A stretch of 64,000 nucleotides of DNA, taken from the NCBI GenBank assembly GCA_902801845.1, contig CADCJW010000007.1:1-64000 (forward strand). The letters are read 5' to 3'. The DNA comes from an uncultured Eubacteriales bacterium (GTDB lineage: Bacteria; Bacillota; Clostridia; Christensenellales; CAG-138). The notes below the pieces were generated by a model. It was not told the origin of the DNA and made no database searches. It saw only the letters and a list, made by a program, of their open reading frames with translations. Of the stretch, positions 42,228 through 50,376 are shown piece after piece (within the stretch, counting starts at the first letter, position 1; every line of letters begins with the position of its first letter). Position numbers and translations under genes: made by a program.

Positions 42228-43946
42228 TTATCCGATCTTTATGTAGCTGTCGTAGATGTAGGCGCTGTCGCCGTTGTACTCCACCTTCACCCACCGGCCG
42301 CTGAGACCCTGGACTGTGAAGGTGTCCCCGTTATAAGCCACGCCCAGGATCTTGCTGGAGCTGCTGGCCTTGGCGCGGATGTTCACCCCATCCTCGGCGT
42401 TGACGATGGTGGCGGTTTTTCCGACCACGGCGTAATCCGGCTTGGCGGAGGATACATACTCGCCGTAGACGTAACCCGTGCCGTCCTTATAGGCGATCTT
42501 GACCCACTTGTCGCCGACGCTGATCACGGAGACTTCCTCGCCCCGCCGCAGGTTGCCCAGGATCTTACTGCTGCTGTCGGCCTTTTCCCGCACGTTCACA
42601 TAGTTCTTGCACTTGACGATATAGCCTTTCGCACCGGCTATCGCCGTGGGCTTAGGGGTGGGTTTAGCCGTGGAAGAGGGCTTAGGTGTGCTGCTGCCGC
42701 CGCCTTCCTTGGACAGCTTGGTATACTTTTGATGGATGAAGGCGCTGATGCCGTCAAATTCGACCTTCACCCAGTTGCCGCTGGTGCCCAGGACCTTGAA
42801 GGTGTCACCGTTATATGCCACGCCCAGGATCTTGCTGGAGCTGCTGGCCTTGGCGCGGATGTTCACCCCGTTTTTGGCTTTGACCACGGTGGCGATCTTT
42901 CCGCTGTCGGGATCCACCGGCTTGGCAGAGGACAGGTATTTGCTGTACACGTAGGCATCGCCGTCCTTGTATGCGATCTTGGACCACCGGTCGCCGACAC
43001 TGACCACGGATACCTCGGCGCCCAGCTTCAACGTGCCCAATATGGTGCTGGAGCTGCTGGCCTTTTCCCGCACGTTCACGTAGTTCTTGCAGTTGACGAT
43101 GTAGGCCTTTTCACCCGCCGCCGGCCCGGGCTTGGGGGTCGGATCGACGCTTTCCCCGTCCTTGGTGTTCTTAAGGTATTGGCCGAAGATATAGGCGGTC
43201 TTGCCTTCGTACTCCACCTTCACCCACTTGCCGCTGGTGCCCAGCTTCTTAAAGACTTCCCCGTTTTCGGCGACGCCCAGGATCTTGCTGGAGCTGCTGG
43301 CCTTAGCGCGGATGTTCACGCCGTTTTTGGCGTTGACCACGGTGACGGTGTTGCCGGTGGGCTTGGGCGTGGCTTCCCCGGCCTTGCCCGTCTTCACGTA
43401 CTCGTAGTACACGTAGCCCACCTGGGAGGAGGTGTACTGGATCTTATACCATTTGCCCTCCACGGCCAGCAGGGGGAAGGTCTTGCCCCGCTTTGCCTCG
43501 CCCAGCTTGTTGCTGTTGCTGTCGGCGCTCTGGCGCACATTGGCGGAGGTGCAGTTCGTGATGGTCACCGTCATGCCCGATACCGCGGCGCTAGTCACTT
43601 CCAGCGTGGTTTCAGCGGTCAGCGGGTCCTTACCGCCCTCTTTGACCGCACGGATCGTCACGGTGATCTTACCCACGTTGGTGAGGCGGGGTGCGGTCTT
43701 GGTCCAGGACTCGCCGCCGTCCACGGAGTAGTAGACATTCTTATAGTCGGCTCCGTTCTCCAAAGAGTAGCTGACCACGTGGGCCTTGCCGTCAAAGGGG
43801 AAGGTGCCGCCAATGGCGGTCAGGGTCGCTTTCGGAGCTTCCGGCGTAGGCGAGGGTGCCGGCGTTGGGTCATCGGCCAGAGCGACCGGTGCCATCAGGA
43901 ACACCATCACGATCGCCATCAAAAAGCTGATCCATCTCTTCGTCAT
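42228..43946 (-). CDS. secreted protein with six bacterial SH3 domains
   Basis: This 572-residue exported protein has a signal peptide (residues 1-24, ending VALADD), a short Pro-rich linker, an MBG/Ig-like domain (about 40-120) and six SH3b domains at 126-185, 200-259, 281-339, 352-410, 441-499 and 511-570. Domains 2, 4 and 6 share GVNIRAKASSSSKILGVA; domains 3 and 5 share NYVNVREKA. So an A-B pair was duplicated. SH3b domains usually bind peptidoglycan or wall polymers. No catalytic domain is present. It could be a wall-anchored adaptor. Confidence 0.92.
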   Translation of the reverse strand: MTKRWISFLMAIVMVFLMAPVALADDPTPAPSPTPEAPKATLTAIGGTFPFDGKAHVVSYSLENGADYKNVYYSVDGGESWTKTAPRLTNVGKITVTIRAVKEGGKDPLTAETTLEVTSAAVSGMTVTITNCTSANVRQSADSNSNKLGEAKRGKTFPLLAVEGKWYKIQYTSSQVGYVYYEYVKTGKAGEATPKPTGNTVTVVNAKNGVNIRAKASSSSKILGVAENGEVFKKLGTSGKWVKVEYEGKTAYIFGQYLKNTKDGESVDPTPKPGPAAGEKAYIVNCKNYVNVREKASSSSTILGTLKLGAEVSVVSVGDRWSKIAYKDGDAYVYSKYLSSAKPVDPDSGKIATVVKAKNGVNIRAKASSSSKILGVAYNGDTFKVLGTSGNWVKVEFDGISAFIHQKYTKLSKEGGGSSTPKPSSTAKPTPKPTAIAGAKGYIVKCKNYVNVREKADSSSKILGNLRRGEEVSVISVGDKWVKIAYKDGTGYVYGEYVSSAKPDYAVVGKTATIVNAEDGVNIRAKASSSSKILGVAYNGDTFTVQGLSGRWVKVEYNGDSAYIYDSYIKIG

Positions 43947-44154
43947 GTGTATATCTCCTCTCTTGGCGGCCCAGCCCCGGGGTCAGACCGCATGATTTCA
44001 CTTCTACAAGCATATAATATCACTTTCTTACAAATAATACCACTATTTTATTTCATCTGATGCAATATACTTGTAAATTTCTTTCATTTTTTTCAAAAAA
44101 ATCCCTTCGTTTCTGATTTTTGGCATAAACCGAATGACTTTTCCCCCACGTTTC

Positions 44155-44255
44155 ACCCGGTAGGGGAGTCGATTCGCGCCTGCGGGCTTGGTCGGGGAGC
44201 AGCTCTGGAGCCCCACTGGGGCTCCATTCACTACTGCCCCCGGTTCGACTCCCCT
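44155..44255 (-). repeat. tRNA-Glu-tailed repeat, unit 1
   Basis: This 101-base unit begins with the 18 bases that form the 3' end of the nearby tRNA-Glu (ACCCGGTAGGGGAGTCGA). It then carries a hairpin, TGGAGCCCC/GGGGCTCCA, and ends in TCGACTCCCCT, the inverted counterpart of its start. It is 98% identical to the unit at 44290. The region 43947-44154 before it is AT-rich and holds no recognisable gene. Confidence 0.8.
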
Positions 44256-44286
44256 AAAAAAAATAACCCCGCCGTTTGGCGGGGTT
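44256..44286 (-). terminator. terminator between the two tRNA-tailed repeats
   Basis: AACCCCGCC (44265-44273) pairs with GGCGGGGTT (44278-44286). On the minus strand it is followed by a run of eight Ts. Confidence 0.88.
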
Positions 44287-44289
44287 GGT

Positions 44290-44389
44290 ACCCGGTAGGG
44301 GAGTCGATTCGCGCCTGCGGGCTTGGTCGGGGGGCAGCTCTGGAGCCCCACTGGGGCTCCATTCACTACTGCCCCCGGTTCGACTCCCT
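44290..44389 (-). repeat. tRNA-Glu-tailed repeat, unit 2
   Basis: This is a second copy of the 100-base unit, differing from unit 1 at one internal base and at the last bases. On the minus strand it ends with the same ACCGGGTACCA as the real tRNA-Glu, so even the encoded CCA is duplicated. Confidence 0.82.
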
Positions 44390-44403
44390 CTATCAAAGTG
44401 ATC

Positions 44404-44439
44404 AAAAGAAAAGCCACCCGGTTGGGCGGCTTTTCTTTT
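44404..44439 (-). terminator. terminator of tRNA-Glu
   Basis: A long stem (44404-44419 with 44424-44439) has AAAAGAAAAGCC and GGCTTTTCTTTT arms with a small mismatch. It begins directly at the tRNA CCA end and gives a T-rich minus-strand tail. Confidence 0.85.
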
Positions 44440-44514
44440 GGTACCCGGTAGGGGAGTCGAACCCCTGTTACCGCCGTGAGAGGGCGGTGTCCTAGGCCAC
44501 TAGACGAACCGAGC
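44439..44514 (-). tRNA. tRNA-Glu (anticodon CUC)
   Basis: The cloverleaf is complete on the minus strand. The acceptor stem is GCUCGGU with ACCGGGU. The D-arm is in UCGUCUAGUGGCCUAGGA. The anticodon stem CCGCC/GGCGG encloses CUCUCAC (anticodon CUC), and the T-arm is AGGGGUUCGACUCCCCU. Discriminator A and an encoded CCA follow. It decodes GAG. A strong promoter lies upstream and a terminator abuts the CCA. Confidence 0.95.
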
Positions 44515-44529
44515 GCGATTGCAGGTAAT

Positions 44530-44558
44530 ATAATACAGAAAAACAGGGGGGCTGTCAA
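44530..44558 (-). promoter_or_regulatory. promoter of tRNA-Glu
   Basis: Minus-strand TTGACA (44553-44558) and TATTAT (44530-44535) are 17 bases apart, which puts the start site next to the tRNA 5' end. Confidence 0.88.
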
Positions 44559-44575
44559 TAGTTTTTTTCAGCGGG

Positions 44576-46069
44576 TCACAGAAAAAAGGGCGGCCAGCGA
44601 TCCGGGGCGTGCAGAAGCAGGGGCGATCGGGGCGGCAGGGCCGGTCGGGGCAGGGAACTGGCCATGCTCAAATTGGGATTGTAGAAGGGGTCGCCCGTCC
44701 GCAGCAAGGGGTAGAAGGTGTCCCGACAGCGGCGCAGGTTGGCGGGGCTGGGGCCCAGGTCCGGCAGGGCGGGCAGCCGGAAGCGGACCGAAGGCACGCA
44801 AAGGCTCCGGAGCCCCCGTCTGCCCAGGCGCAGGCACAGCTCCTCCGCGTAGCCCACATGGTCCATGGCCGGGTCAAAGCCGCCCGCCGCCAGAAACCGG
44901 TCCCGGCGGATCATCAGCGCCCAGGGCGGCAGGCAGGACACGTCCCGGGCGCACAGCAGCCGAGGGGCGCTATGGCGCACGGTATCCTCCCCTTGGCCGA
45001 AGCCGGGGGATGCCAGGCCGCCCAACAGCCCCACCGCCGTGCCCAGGGAGAGGATGCGGCTCTCTCCGTCCACTACCAGGGGACCCACGGCGCCGACGTC
45101 CGGCAAGGCCGCCCACTCAGTCAGCCGCTGACCGAAGTCCGGGGACAGGGGCTCACAGCCCCCGAAAAGGAACAGCAAAAACCTGCCCCGGGCGGTCCGA
45201 GCGGCCGCATTCCAAAGGGCGCAGGGGGAAGCGTCGGGCCGCTCCAGCACGGGCACGCTGCTGGTTTGCAGGGCCCGTAGGAAGGGCGTCAGGGGGCGGC
45301 CCGCGGCCATCACCAGCTCGTACCGGGGGAGCTGCATCCGCTGTTCCACGGCCAAAAGGGTGTTTTTGAGGGCGTCGGGACCGGCTTCGTCTGAGGCGAT
45401 CACGGAAACGAGCGACTCCCGTCGCACGTTGAATCGGGGCAAAAAGGTCCCCGGCACGGGCCCGGGCAGGAGAAGGGCGCTATCCCCTAAAAAAGCTTTT
45501 AGAGGGCCGGGATCGGTGCAGGGCGCTTCCGGCGGCAGGCTGAACAGCACGAAGGGCAAATGGACGATCCGCTCCGCCAGGGCCACAGCCCGCAGCGAAA
45601 AGGCGTATCGCCGGGCGGCGTCGGGACCGGGCCAGCCGCCTATGGTCCGCAGGAGGGCCCGGGAGATGCAGATGCCCCGACCCAGATAGTCATGGCAGAG
45701 CAGGGTGTGAGGGCTGAAATCAGGCTTGAACCGGGGACGGCACCGGCGGCCGCGGAGGAGCACGTCCTCGTCCGCGTACAGAAGCTCCCGCCCGCCCCCC
45801 GCGGCCATGGCCAGGCGAAAGAGGGCGTCCGGCCGGAGCCGTGCTTCGCCGGGGAGAAAAAGATAGTAATCCGCTTCTGCCCGCCGGGAGAGATCGGACA
45901 GGATGTACCTGGTATAGGTTTGCTGCTCCAAAGAATCCCGCAGCGCCCGGCCCCCGTCGGTTTCGATCACGGCGAACCGGGGCGCAGCCCAAAACACCGC
46001 CCGCCGTTGGGCGGCGGCAGCCTGGGGCGTCAGCGTGGAGAGAGCGACGAAGCGGTCATAGTCCTGCAT
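44576..46069 (-). CDS. GT2-like glycosyltransferase, tandem-domain
   Basis: This 497-residue protein appears to hold two GT-A-like parts. The first (about 1-220) has ELLYADEDVLLRGRRCRPRFKPD, the DxD-containing metal site of GT2 enzymes acting on polysaccharides, and CHDYLGRGICISRALL. The second (about 225-470) has SLVSVIASDEAGPDALKNTL and a GCEPLSPDFG segment, with a weaker match. The start is uncertain: no clear ribosome site precedes ATG 46069. It stands alone between tRNA-Glu and a repeat, with no capsule genes nearby. Confidence 0.75.
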   Translation of the reverse strand: MQDYDRFVALSTLTPQAAAAQRRAVFWAAPRFAVIETDGGRALRDSLEQQTYTRYILSDLSRRAEADYYLFLPGEARLRPDALFRLAMAAGGGRELLYADEDVLLRGRRCRPRFKPDFSPHTLLCHDYLGRGICISRALLRTIGGWPGPDAARRYAFSLRAVALAERIVHLPFVLFSLPPEAPCTDPGPLKAFLGDSALLLPGPVPGTFLPRFNVRRESLVSVIASDEAGPDALKNTLLAVEQRMQLPRYELVMAAGRPLTPFLRALQTSSVPVLERPDASPCALWNAAARTARGRFLLFLFGGCEPLSPDFGQRLTEWAALPDVGAVGPLVVDGESRILSLGTAVGLLGGLASPGFGQGEDTVRHSAPRLLCARDVSCLPPWALMIRRDRFLAAGGFDPAMDHVGYAEELCLRLGRRGLRSLCVPSVRFRLPALPDLGPSPANLRRCRDTFYPLLRTGDPFYNPNLSMASSLPRPALPPRSPLLLHAPDRWPPFFL

Positions 46070-46112
46070 TGGCAGTAGTATTCGTTTTTTAATAGGATTT
46101 TATGAAAAGCAC

Positions 46113-46186
46113 GCACCTTTTCTTGAAAGAAAAGGTGCAGCCAAAAGAACTTATATGGAAATGCATCGCTTTAGCTTCTATCCATA
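46113..46186. repeat. composite repeat, split copy (left part)
   Basis: The first hairpin, GCACCTTTTCTT (46113-46124) with AAGAAAAGGTGC (46127-46138), is followed by AGCCAAAAGAACTTA. The middle hairpin is TATGGA (46154-46159) with TCCATA (46181-46186). The third hairpin is missing here; its right half appears at 47242, about 1 kb away, beyond an AT-rich segment. Confidence 0.75.
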
Positions 46187-46226
46187 ATATCCAACATGTC
46201 ATTTTATGTCATGATTATTTTGTACT

Positions 46227-46790
46227 TCAAGTTTTATTCTTCTTCAAAGTGTCTATCATCATGACAAGACCAATTGCTAAAGCAATTATGAGCAGTGTAA
46301 ACAAATAGAAACCTGTTGACGCACCACTATGTGCGTTTATCATGATGATGTAAGCTATTTCATCAATGAAAAATATAGAAGAAAGAATAATCGATAGAAT
46401 TATTTTATTTAGCCATAAAGCAAGAACTGCTCCAGCTGTTGATAATAGCGTAATCATTGATAATGAAGGCGCAAGTTTGAAAAATGAAAACGATCCTAAA
46501 TTATTATAATATCCAACATACGAATTGACTCCACGCATGAACAAAACAAACAAAAGAAGAATCATTATAACAGTGATCCATATTTTCAGTTTTTTTTGAA
46601 CAAGTAAACTTGTATCAATAATATTAGATGCATCATCGTTTTTTGCCTTTTCTTTGGCCTTGCGGATATATGCTATGCTATACCAAAGACCAACAGCAAG
46701 AGCAGCACAGATTATAAGCGATAAAATAGGAGTAAGGTTTAGAGCAACACCAACAGAAATAACGCGAATTGCATCGATAGCTTCATTCAT
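46227..46790 (-). CDS. AT-rich hypothetical membrane protein
   Basis: This 187-residue protein has about five hydrophobic helices (for example TPILSLIICAALAVGLWYSI and ITVIMILLLFVLFM) and a Lys/Glu/Asp-rich loop after the first. No family was recognised. AAGGAGGG precedes the ATG. Codons are strongly A/T-ending, unlike the GC-rich neighbours, and it lies inside a segment bounded by two halves of a repeat. It was probably acquired together with the adjacent divergent regulator gene. Confidence 0.75.
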   Translation of the reverse strand: MNEAIDAIRVISVGVALNLTPILSLIICAALAVGLWYSIAYIRKAKEKAKNDDASNIIDTSLLVQKKLKIWITVIMILLLFVLFMRGVNSYVGYYNNLGSFSFFKLAPSLSMITLLSTAGAVLALWLNKIILSIILSSIFFIDEIAYIIMINAHSGASTGFYLFTLLIIALAIGLVMMIDTLKKNKT

Positions 46791-46897
46791 CTTTAGACCC
46801 TCCTTTTCTTTACTCTGAAATATGTTATTGATAACAACATAAATAATAACATATAAATTGTTTTATTTCAACACTAAATTGATGTTGAGGTGTGACA

Positions 46898-47095
46898 ATG
46901 GATATGGAAAAGCTGGTTTTGCCGCCTAAGCGGCCCAAGGGGGAGGATGGATATAAGACCTTCTCCATTCGAATACAGGACGAACTTGTAGAAAAAATCA
47001 ACGAGTTGGCGGCAAAATCTGGATACAGCCGCAACGAGTTAATTGGCAAGCTTCTGCGTTTTGCTGTAGATAGGTGTGATATAGAGGGATCATAA
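46898..47095 (+). CDS. ribbon-helix-helix DNA-binding protein
   Basis: This 65-residue protein fits the CopG/Arc fold: strand YKTFSIRIQDELV, helix KINELAAKSG, turn YSRNELIGKLLRFAVDR. Such proteins are small repressors, often antitoxins or plasmid/phage regulators. ATG 46898 has GAGGTG upstream; a GTG at 46892 would add two residues. It is divergent from the AT-rich membrane protein gene and may repress it; no toxin is recognisable. A weak hairpin terminator follows. Confidence 0.8.
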   Translation: MDMEKLVLPPKRPKGEDGYKTFSIRIQDELVEKINELAAKSGYSRNELIGKLLRFAVDRCDIEGS

Positions 47096-47130
47096 AAAAC
47101 CAAAGAGCTGGTATATCCCCTGGGAGAAGT

Positions 47131-47161
47131 AAAGGCTCTCGGAATGTTTCCGGGGGCCTTT
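47131..47161 (+). terminator. weak terminator after the ribbon-helix-helix gene
   Basis: AAAGGC (47131-47136) pairs with GCCTTT (47156-47161), with inner pairing CGGA/TCCG. There is no long T-run, so its strength is doubtful. The stretch 47162-47241 holds nothing I can recognise. Confidence 0.5.
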
Positions 47162-47241
47162 AACTGTGGTATTCTTTGTTATAATTACATGCATCAAACC
47201 AATGCATACCTCAAAGCAGGGAAGAAAAATAATGGCAAAGA

Positions 47242-47279
47242 CTTTAGCTCATCAAAGCGAAAAAGCGGCAAAAGCCAAA
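47242..47279. repeat. composite repeat, split copy (right part)
   Basis: CTTTAGC...CAAAGCGAAAAAGCGGCAAAA matches the loop and right arm of the third hairpin of the composite repeat (compare 34816-34845). The left arm is not present in front of it. It completes the left part found at 46113-46186. Confidence 0.65.
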
Positions 47280-47798
47280 CTATCCGTTCAAAATCTCTCT
47301 CGCCCGCTTCAACACCGGCAGCTCCCGATCAGCGATCAGCCGTCCGATGGGGGTGCAGGCCCGGCGCTCATACTCGGCCTCGGCCTCATCGAAGGTGAGC
47401 CGCAGGGTGGACAGGTGGAACCGCTCGATCTCGTCGGGCATCAGGTGCTTTTCGCCGAAGGAGGTGGCCCGACACAGGTAGTAGTGGTTCACGTTGTGGC
47501 GGTGGATGAGGTTGTAGTAGTCGCTGACCACCCCGATCTTCGCCACCACCCCCACCTCGGCCCCCAGCTCCTCCCGAAGCTCCCGATGGATAGCCGAGAG
47601 CAGGTCCTCGCCCTTCTCCACGCCGCCGCCGGAGGTCTCGATGAGGGTCGCCTTGCCGAAGTGGTCGTCCCGGGTGGCCCGGGTGAAATAGAGATAGCCC
47701 TCGTCGTCGAAGACGATGGCCCGGGCGATCTGTCGGTCGTGGTCCGTATAGGTGAAGGGCCACTCGTTGTCCCTCAGTTCCAAATAGAGCTCGTTCAT
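47280..47798 (-). CDS. Nudix hydrolase
   Basis: This 172-residue protein has a complete Nudix box, GGVEKGEDLLSAIHRELREE followed by LG (Gx5Ex7REUxEExGU), so it hydrolyses a nucleoside diphosphate linked to another moiety. N-terminal MNELYLELRDNEWPF and the histidine-rich NLIHRHNVNHYYLC are notable. ATG 47798 overlaps the GNAT stop; longer readings run inside the GNAT gene. It is the last gene of a six-gene minus-strand unit. The substrate is unknown. Confidence 0.9.
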   Translation of the reverse strand: MNELYLELRDNEWPFTYTDHDRQIARAIVFDDEGYLYFTRATRDDHFGKATLIETSGGGVEKGEDLLSAIHRELREELGAEVGVVAKIGVVSDYYNLIHRHNVNHYYLCRATSFGEKHLMPDEIERFHLSTLRLTFDEAEAEYERRACTPIGRLIADRELPVLKRAREILNG

Positions 47799-48244
47799 AG
47801 CTTGCACTGCATGAAGTTCCCGTTGTGTGTAAAGCCGCAGCTGCCGTAGAATGGCACGCCCATATCCGACGCGGTGATCCATACGGTGCCGCAGCCCTGC
47901 TCCCTGGCCGCGTCCATCACCAGGGTCAAAAGCCGTTTGGCGATCCCCTGCCGCCGGTAGTCTTTATCGGTGTACATGCTGGAGATGAGGCCGATCCGGC
48001 CCGTGGGGCAGCCGAACCAGGCGGGCTTTTCCACGATGGAGATGCCGCTGGTGCCCACGATCCTTTCCCCGTCCAAAGCTAAATAGGAGATAAAGGTGCC
48101 GTCCGAAAGATGGCGGCGGTAGTAGTCCAGCAGCGCGGGCAGCAGGTCCGCGTCCTCGTTGGCCCCCTCCTCCACCAGCTGCCGGATGCGCATGCGGGCA
48201 AAGGTCTCGATCTGGTCTATGGTAAGTTTTCGATATTCAATCAT
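47795..48244 (-). CDS. GNAT-family N-acetyltransferase
   Basis: This 149-residue acetyltransferase has the acetyl-CoA-binding motif A, MYTDKDYRRQGIAKRLLTLV (R-x-x-G-I-A), preceded by IGLISSMY, and the C-terminal SDMGVPFYGSCGF. It starts at ATG 48244, two bases after tsaD ends, and overlaps the Nudix start. tsaD is often next to rimI, but this sequence lacks a clear RimI identity, so a general acetyltransferase is the safer call. Confidence 0.88.
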   Translation of the reverse strand: MIEYRKLTIDQIETFARMRIRQLVEEGANEDADLLPALLDYYRRHLSDGTFISYLALDGERIVGTSGISIVEKPAWFGCPTGRIGLISSMYTDKDYRRQGIAKRLLTLVMDAAREQGCGTVWITASDMGVPFYGSCGFTHNGNFMQCKL

Positions 48245-48246
48245 GG

Positions 48247-49308
48247 CTATGCGATGGGCAGATAGGGCACGGCGTTGAAGCTTAAATCGGCGATATGGCC
48301 CTTCATCAGCAGGTAGAAGGCCGCCGAGCCGATCATGGCCCCGTTGTCCGTGCAGTATTTGAAGTCCGGGCAGCAGAAGCGGATGCCCCGCTTTTCGGCC
48401 TTTTGGGCCAGCATCTGCCGCAGGTTTTTGTTGGCGGACACGCCGCCGGCCAGAGCCAGCGTCCCATGGCCGTTCTCCACGGCGGCCCGGACGGCCTTGT
48501 CGGAGAGGATGGTGTTCACGGCGTACTGGAAGCTGGCGGCCACGTCCGCTCGGTTTACGGTTTCGCCCCGTTGCTTGGCGTTGCTCAGGTGGTTGATGAC
48601 CGCGGTCTTGAGACCGGAAAAGCTCATGTCGAAGCCCTCCCCCTCGTTGAAGGCGGAATGGAAGCGGATGGCGCGGGGATCCCCCGCCTGGGCCAGCTTT
48701 TCCAGCTCCGGTCCGCCGGGGTAGGGGAGCTCCAACACCCTTGCCACCTTGTCGTAGGCTTCCCCGGCGGCGTCGTCCCTCGTCCGGCCCAGGAGGACGC
48801 ACCGGTCGTAGTCCGCCACCTCGATGATGTGGCTATGTCCGCCCGAGGCCACGAGGCAGGTGAAGGGGGGCACGAGGTCGGGGAACGTGAGATAGTTGGC
48901 GGCGATGTGGCCCAAAATGTGATGGGTGTTCACCAGGGGCTTCCCTGTGGCGAAGGCCAGCCCCTTTGCGTAGCTCACGCCCACCAGCAGGGCGCCCACC
49001 AGGCCCGGCCCGCCGGTGACGGCGATGGCGTCCACGTCGTCAAGGGTCATCCCCGCGTCCAGAAGGGCCGTTTCCACCACAGGGCCCACCTGGTCCACGT
49101 GGTTGCGGCTGGCCAGCTCCGGCACCACGCCGCCGAACTGGCGGTGGATGGGGATCTGGGTGTAGACGGCGTTGCTGAGGACCTGCCGTCCGTTTTTCAC
49201 CACGGCGGCGGCGGTCTCGTCGCAGGAGGTCTCTATGGACAGGACCGTGGCCTCGCCCCGTGCCTGCAGGGCCCGGAGCCTTTCCTGGGCGGCCTCAAAG
49301 TAGCTCAT
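48247..49308 (-). CDS. tsaD: tRNA N6-adenosine threonylcarbamoyltransferase
   Basis: TsaD makes the t6A modification of ANN-decoding tRNAs with TsaB and TsaE. The 353-residue protein has the ASKHA start VLSIETSCDETAAAVV, the metal-binding HHILGHIAANYL, the ASGGHSHI motif and the C-terminal SANKNLRQMLAQKA. ATG 49308 overlaps the end of the DUF1461 gene; an ATG 12 bases earlier is also possible. tsaB and tsaE are not in the window. Confidence 0.95.
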   Translation of the reverse strand: MSYFEAAQERLRALQARGEATVLSIETSCDETAAAVVKNGRQVLSNAVYTQIPIHRQFGGVVPELASRNHVDQVGPVVETALLDAGMTLDDVDAIAVTGGPGLVGALLVGVSYAKGLAFATGKPLVNTHHILGHIAANYLTFPDLVPPFTCLVASGGHSHIIEVADYDRCVLLGRTRDDAAGEAYDKVARVLELPYPGGPELEKLAQAGDPRAIRFHSAFNEGEGFDMSFSGLKTAVINHLSNAKQRGETVNRADVAASFQYAVNTILSDKAVRAAVENGHGTLALAGGVSANKNLRQMLAQKAEKRGIRFCCPDFKYCTDNGAMIGSAAFYLLMKGHIADLSFNAVPYLPIA

Positions 49309-50359
49309 CGTAGTCGTCATCTTCCTCTTCCGTTTTTTTCGCCGTCGTCTCGTCAACAGGCGCGAATTCGATCTTTTTCCGGCCCTCCACCGGGACGTCC
49401 AAAGCCGCGTCCCTGAAGTCGGCGGCGACCGCTTCATCGAGAGACCCAATGGCCGTCTCCGGCTGGGGCTCCTCTGCCTGCTCCGGCTGATCCTCCCCCT
49501 CCAGGGCCTTCTTCTCCCGGTCCAGCTCCTCGTTCAGCTTGCGCCGCTCGGTGACGCTCATGTTGGCCTTCTTGTGGACGATGAGCAGGTCCGGCCCCTT
49601 GACGGCGGCCAGCTCCTCCTCCGGGGTCTTGGGATTCACCTCCTGGGGGATGGCCTCCGCCAGGCTCTGCTTCCGCTGCCGCAGATAGAGGATGAGCCCG
49701 CATACGGCGGCCGCCGCCAGGAACAGGGTCAGCATCCGACCGCCCATGCGCATGACCAGATCCCGGAAGAGCCGGGAGGGCAGCATCTGGATCATTCGGG
49801 ATTCCGCCGGCAGCAGCCAGTTTTCGCTGCCGGGGAAGATGAGCCGATGGAACGCGGTCCAGAAGCTGTCGAAGCTGATGGCCGCCCAGGTGCCCCCGAA
49901 GGCCACCAGCACCAAAAACAGACCCAGGGCCCAGAAGTACCCCATGCAGGCGTTGCGCAGGGCGTCCTTTCCGTCCAAGACCACGCCGCCCAGGCACAGC
50001 ACCATGCCCAGGAGCAGCCCCACGTTCCGGGCGCCGACGAACCATTGCCACAGGTCCCGGACCTCCCGCATGTGGACGATCTCGATGTCAAGATCGAACA
50101 TGCGCACCTGCTGCCCGTTCACGGTGACCAGCAGGTCGATGGTCTCCGGGCCCCCGTTCATATAGTCCACCAGCGTGCGGAGAGAGGCGCCCAGATCCCC
50201 CAGGGTCATGTTCATCTGTTCGGCAACGGACAGCTCGGTGAACTCCTGCTCGAACCAGGCGGTCTCCGCGGCGGTGAGCTGGACCACGGTGAAGGCGGCG
50301 CAGAGGATCAGGCACAAAAAGCCCAGCGCCAGCAATGTGATCGCAACGGTCTTACGCAT
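49295..50359 (-). CDS. DUF1461 (TIGR01906-type) integral membrane protein
   Basis: This 354-residue protein has four or five membrane helices. The EIVHMREVRDLWQWF and SFDSFWTAFHRLIFPGSENW segments are the DUF1461 signature. Unlike compact family members it carries a charged cytoplasmic C-terminal tail of about 110 residues (from about 240), rich in Glu and Lys and ending in DDDYDELL. Function unknown. The stop overlaps tsaD by 14 bases. Confidence 0.88.
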   Translation of the reverse strand: MRKTVAITLLALGFLCLILCAAFTVVQLTAAETAWFEQEFTELSVAEQMNMTLGDLGASLRTLVDYMNGGPETIDLLVTVNGQQVRMFDLDIEIVHMREVRDLWQWFVGARNVGLLLGMVLCLGGVVLDGKDALRNACMGYFWALGLFLVLVAFGGTWAAISFDSFWTAFHRLIFPGSENWLLPAESRMIQMLPSRLFRDLVMRMGGRMLTLFLAAAAVCGLILYLRQRKQSLAEAIPQEVNPKTPEEELAAVKGPDLLIVHKKANMSVTERRKLNEELDREKKALEGEDQPEQAEEPQPETAIGSLDEAVAADFRDAALDVPVEGRKKIEFAPVDETTAKKTEEEDDDYDELL

Positions 50360-50376
50360 GCAGCCCTGTCCCCCCT

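Noticed and set aside
42228..43946. CRISPR-like repeats in the SH3 gene
   Set aside because: The repeats are about 450-480 bp apart, in frame, and encode SH3b domains; there are no short spacers or cas genes.
44043..44558. A 171-codon frame over the tRNA-Glu repeats
   Set aside because: It covers a tRNA gene, terminators and repeat units, and its protein repeats only reflect the DNA repeats.
47166..47849. Plus-strand frame antisense to the Nudix gene
   Set aside because: The minus-strand Nudix box is complete; the plus frame has no domain, and its start lies in a repeat fragment.
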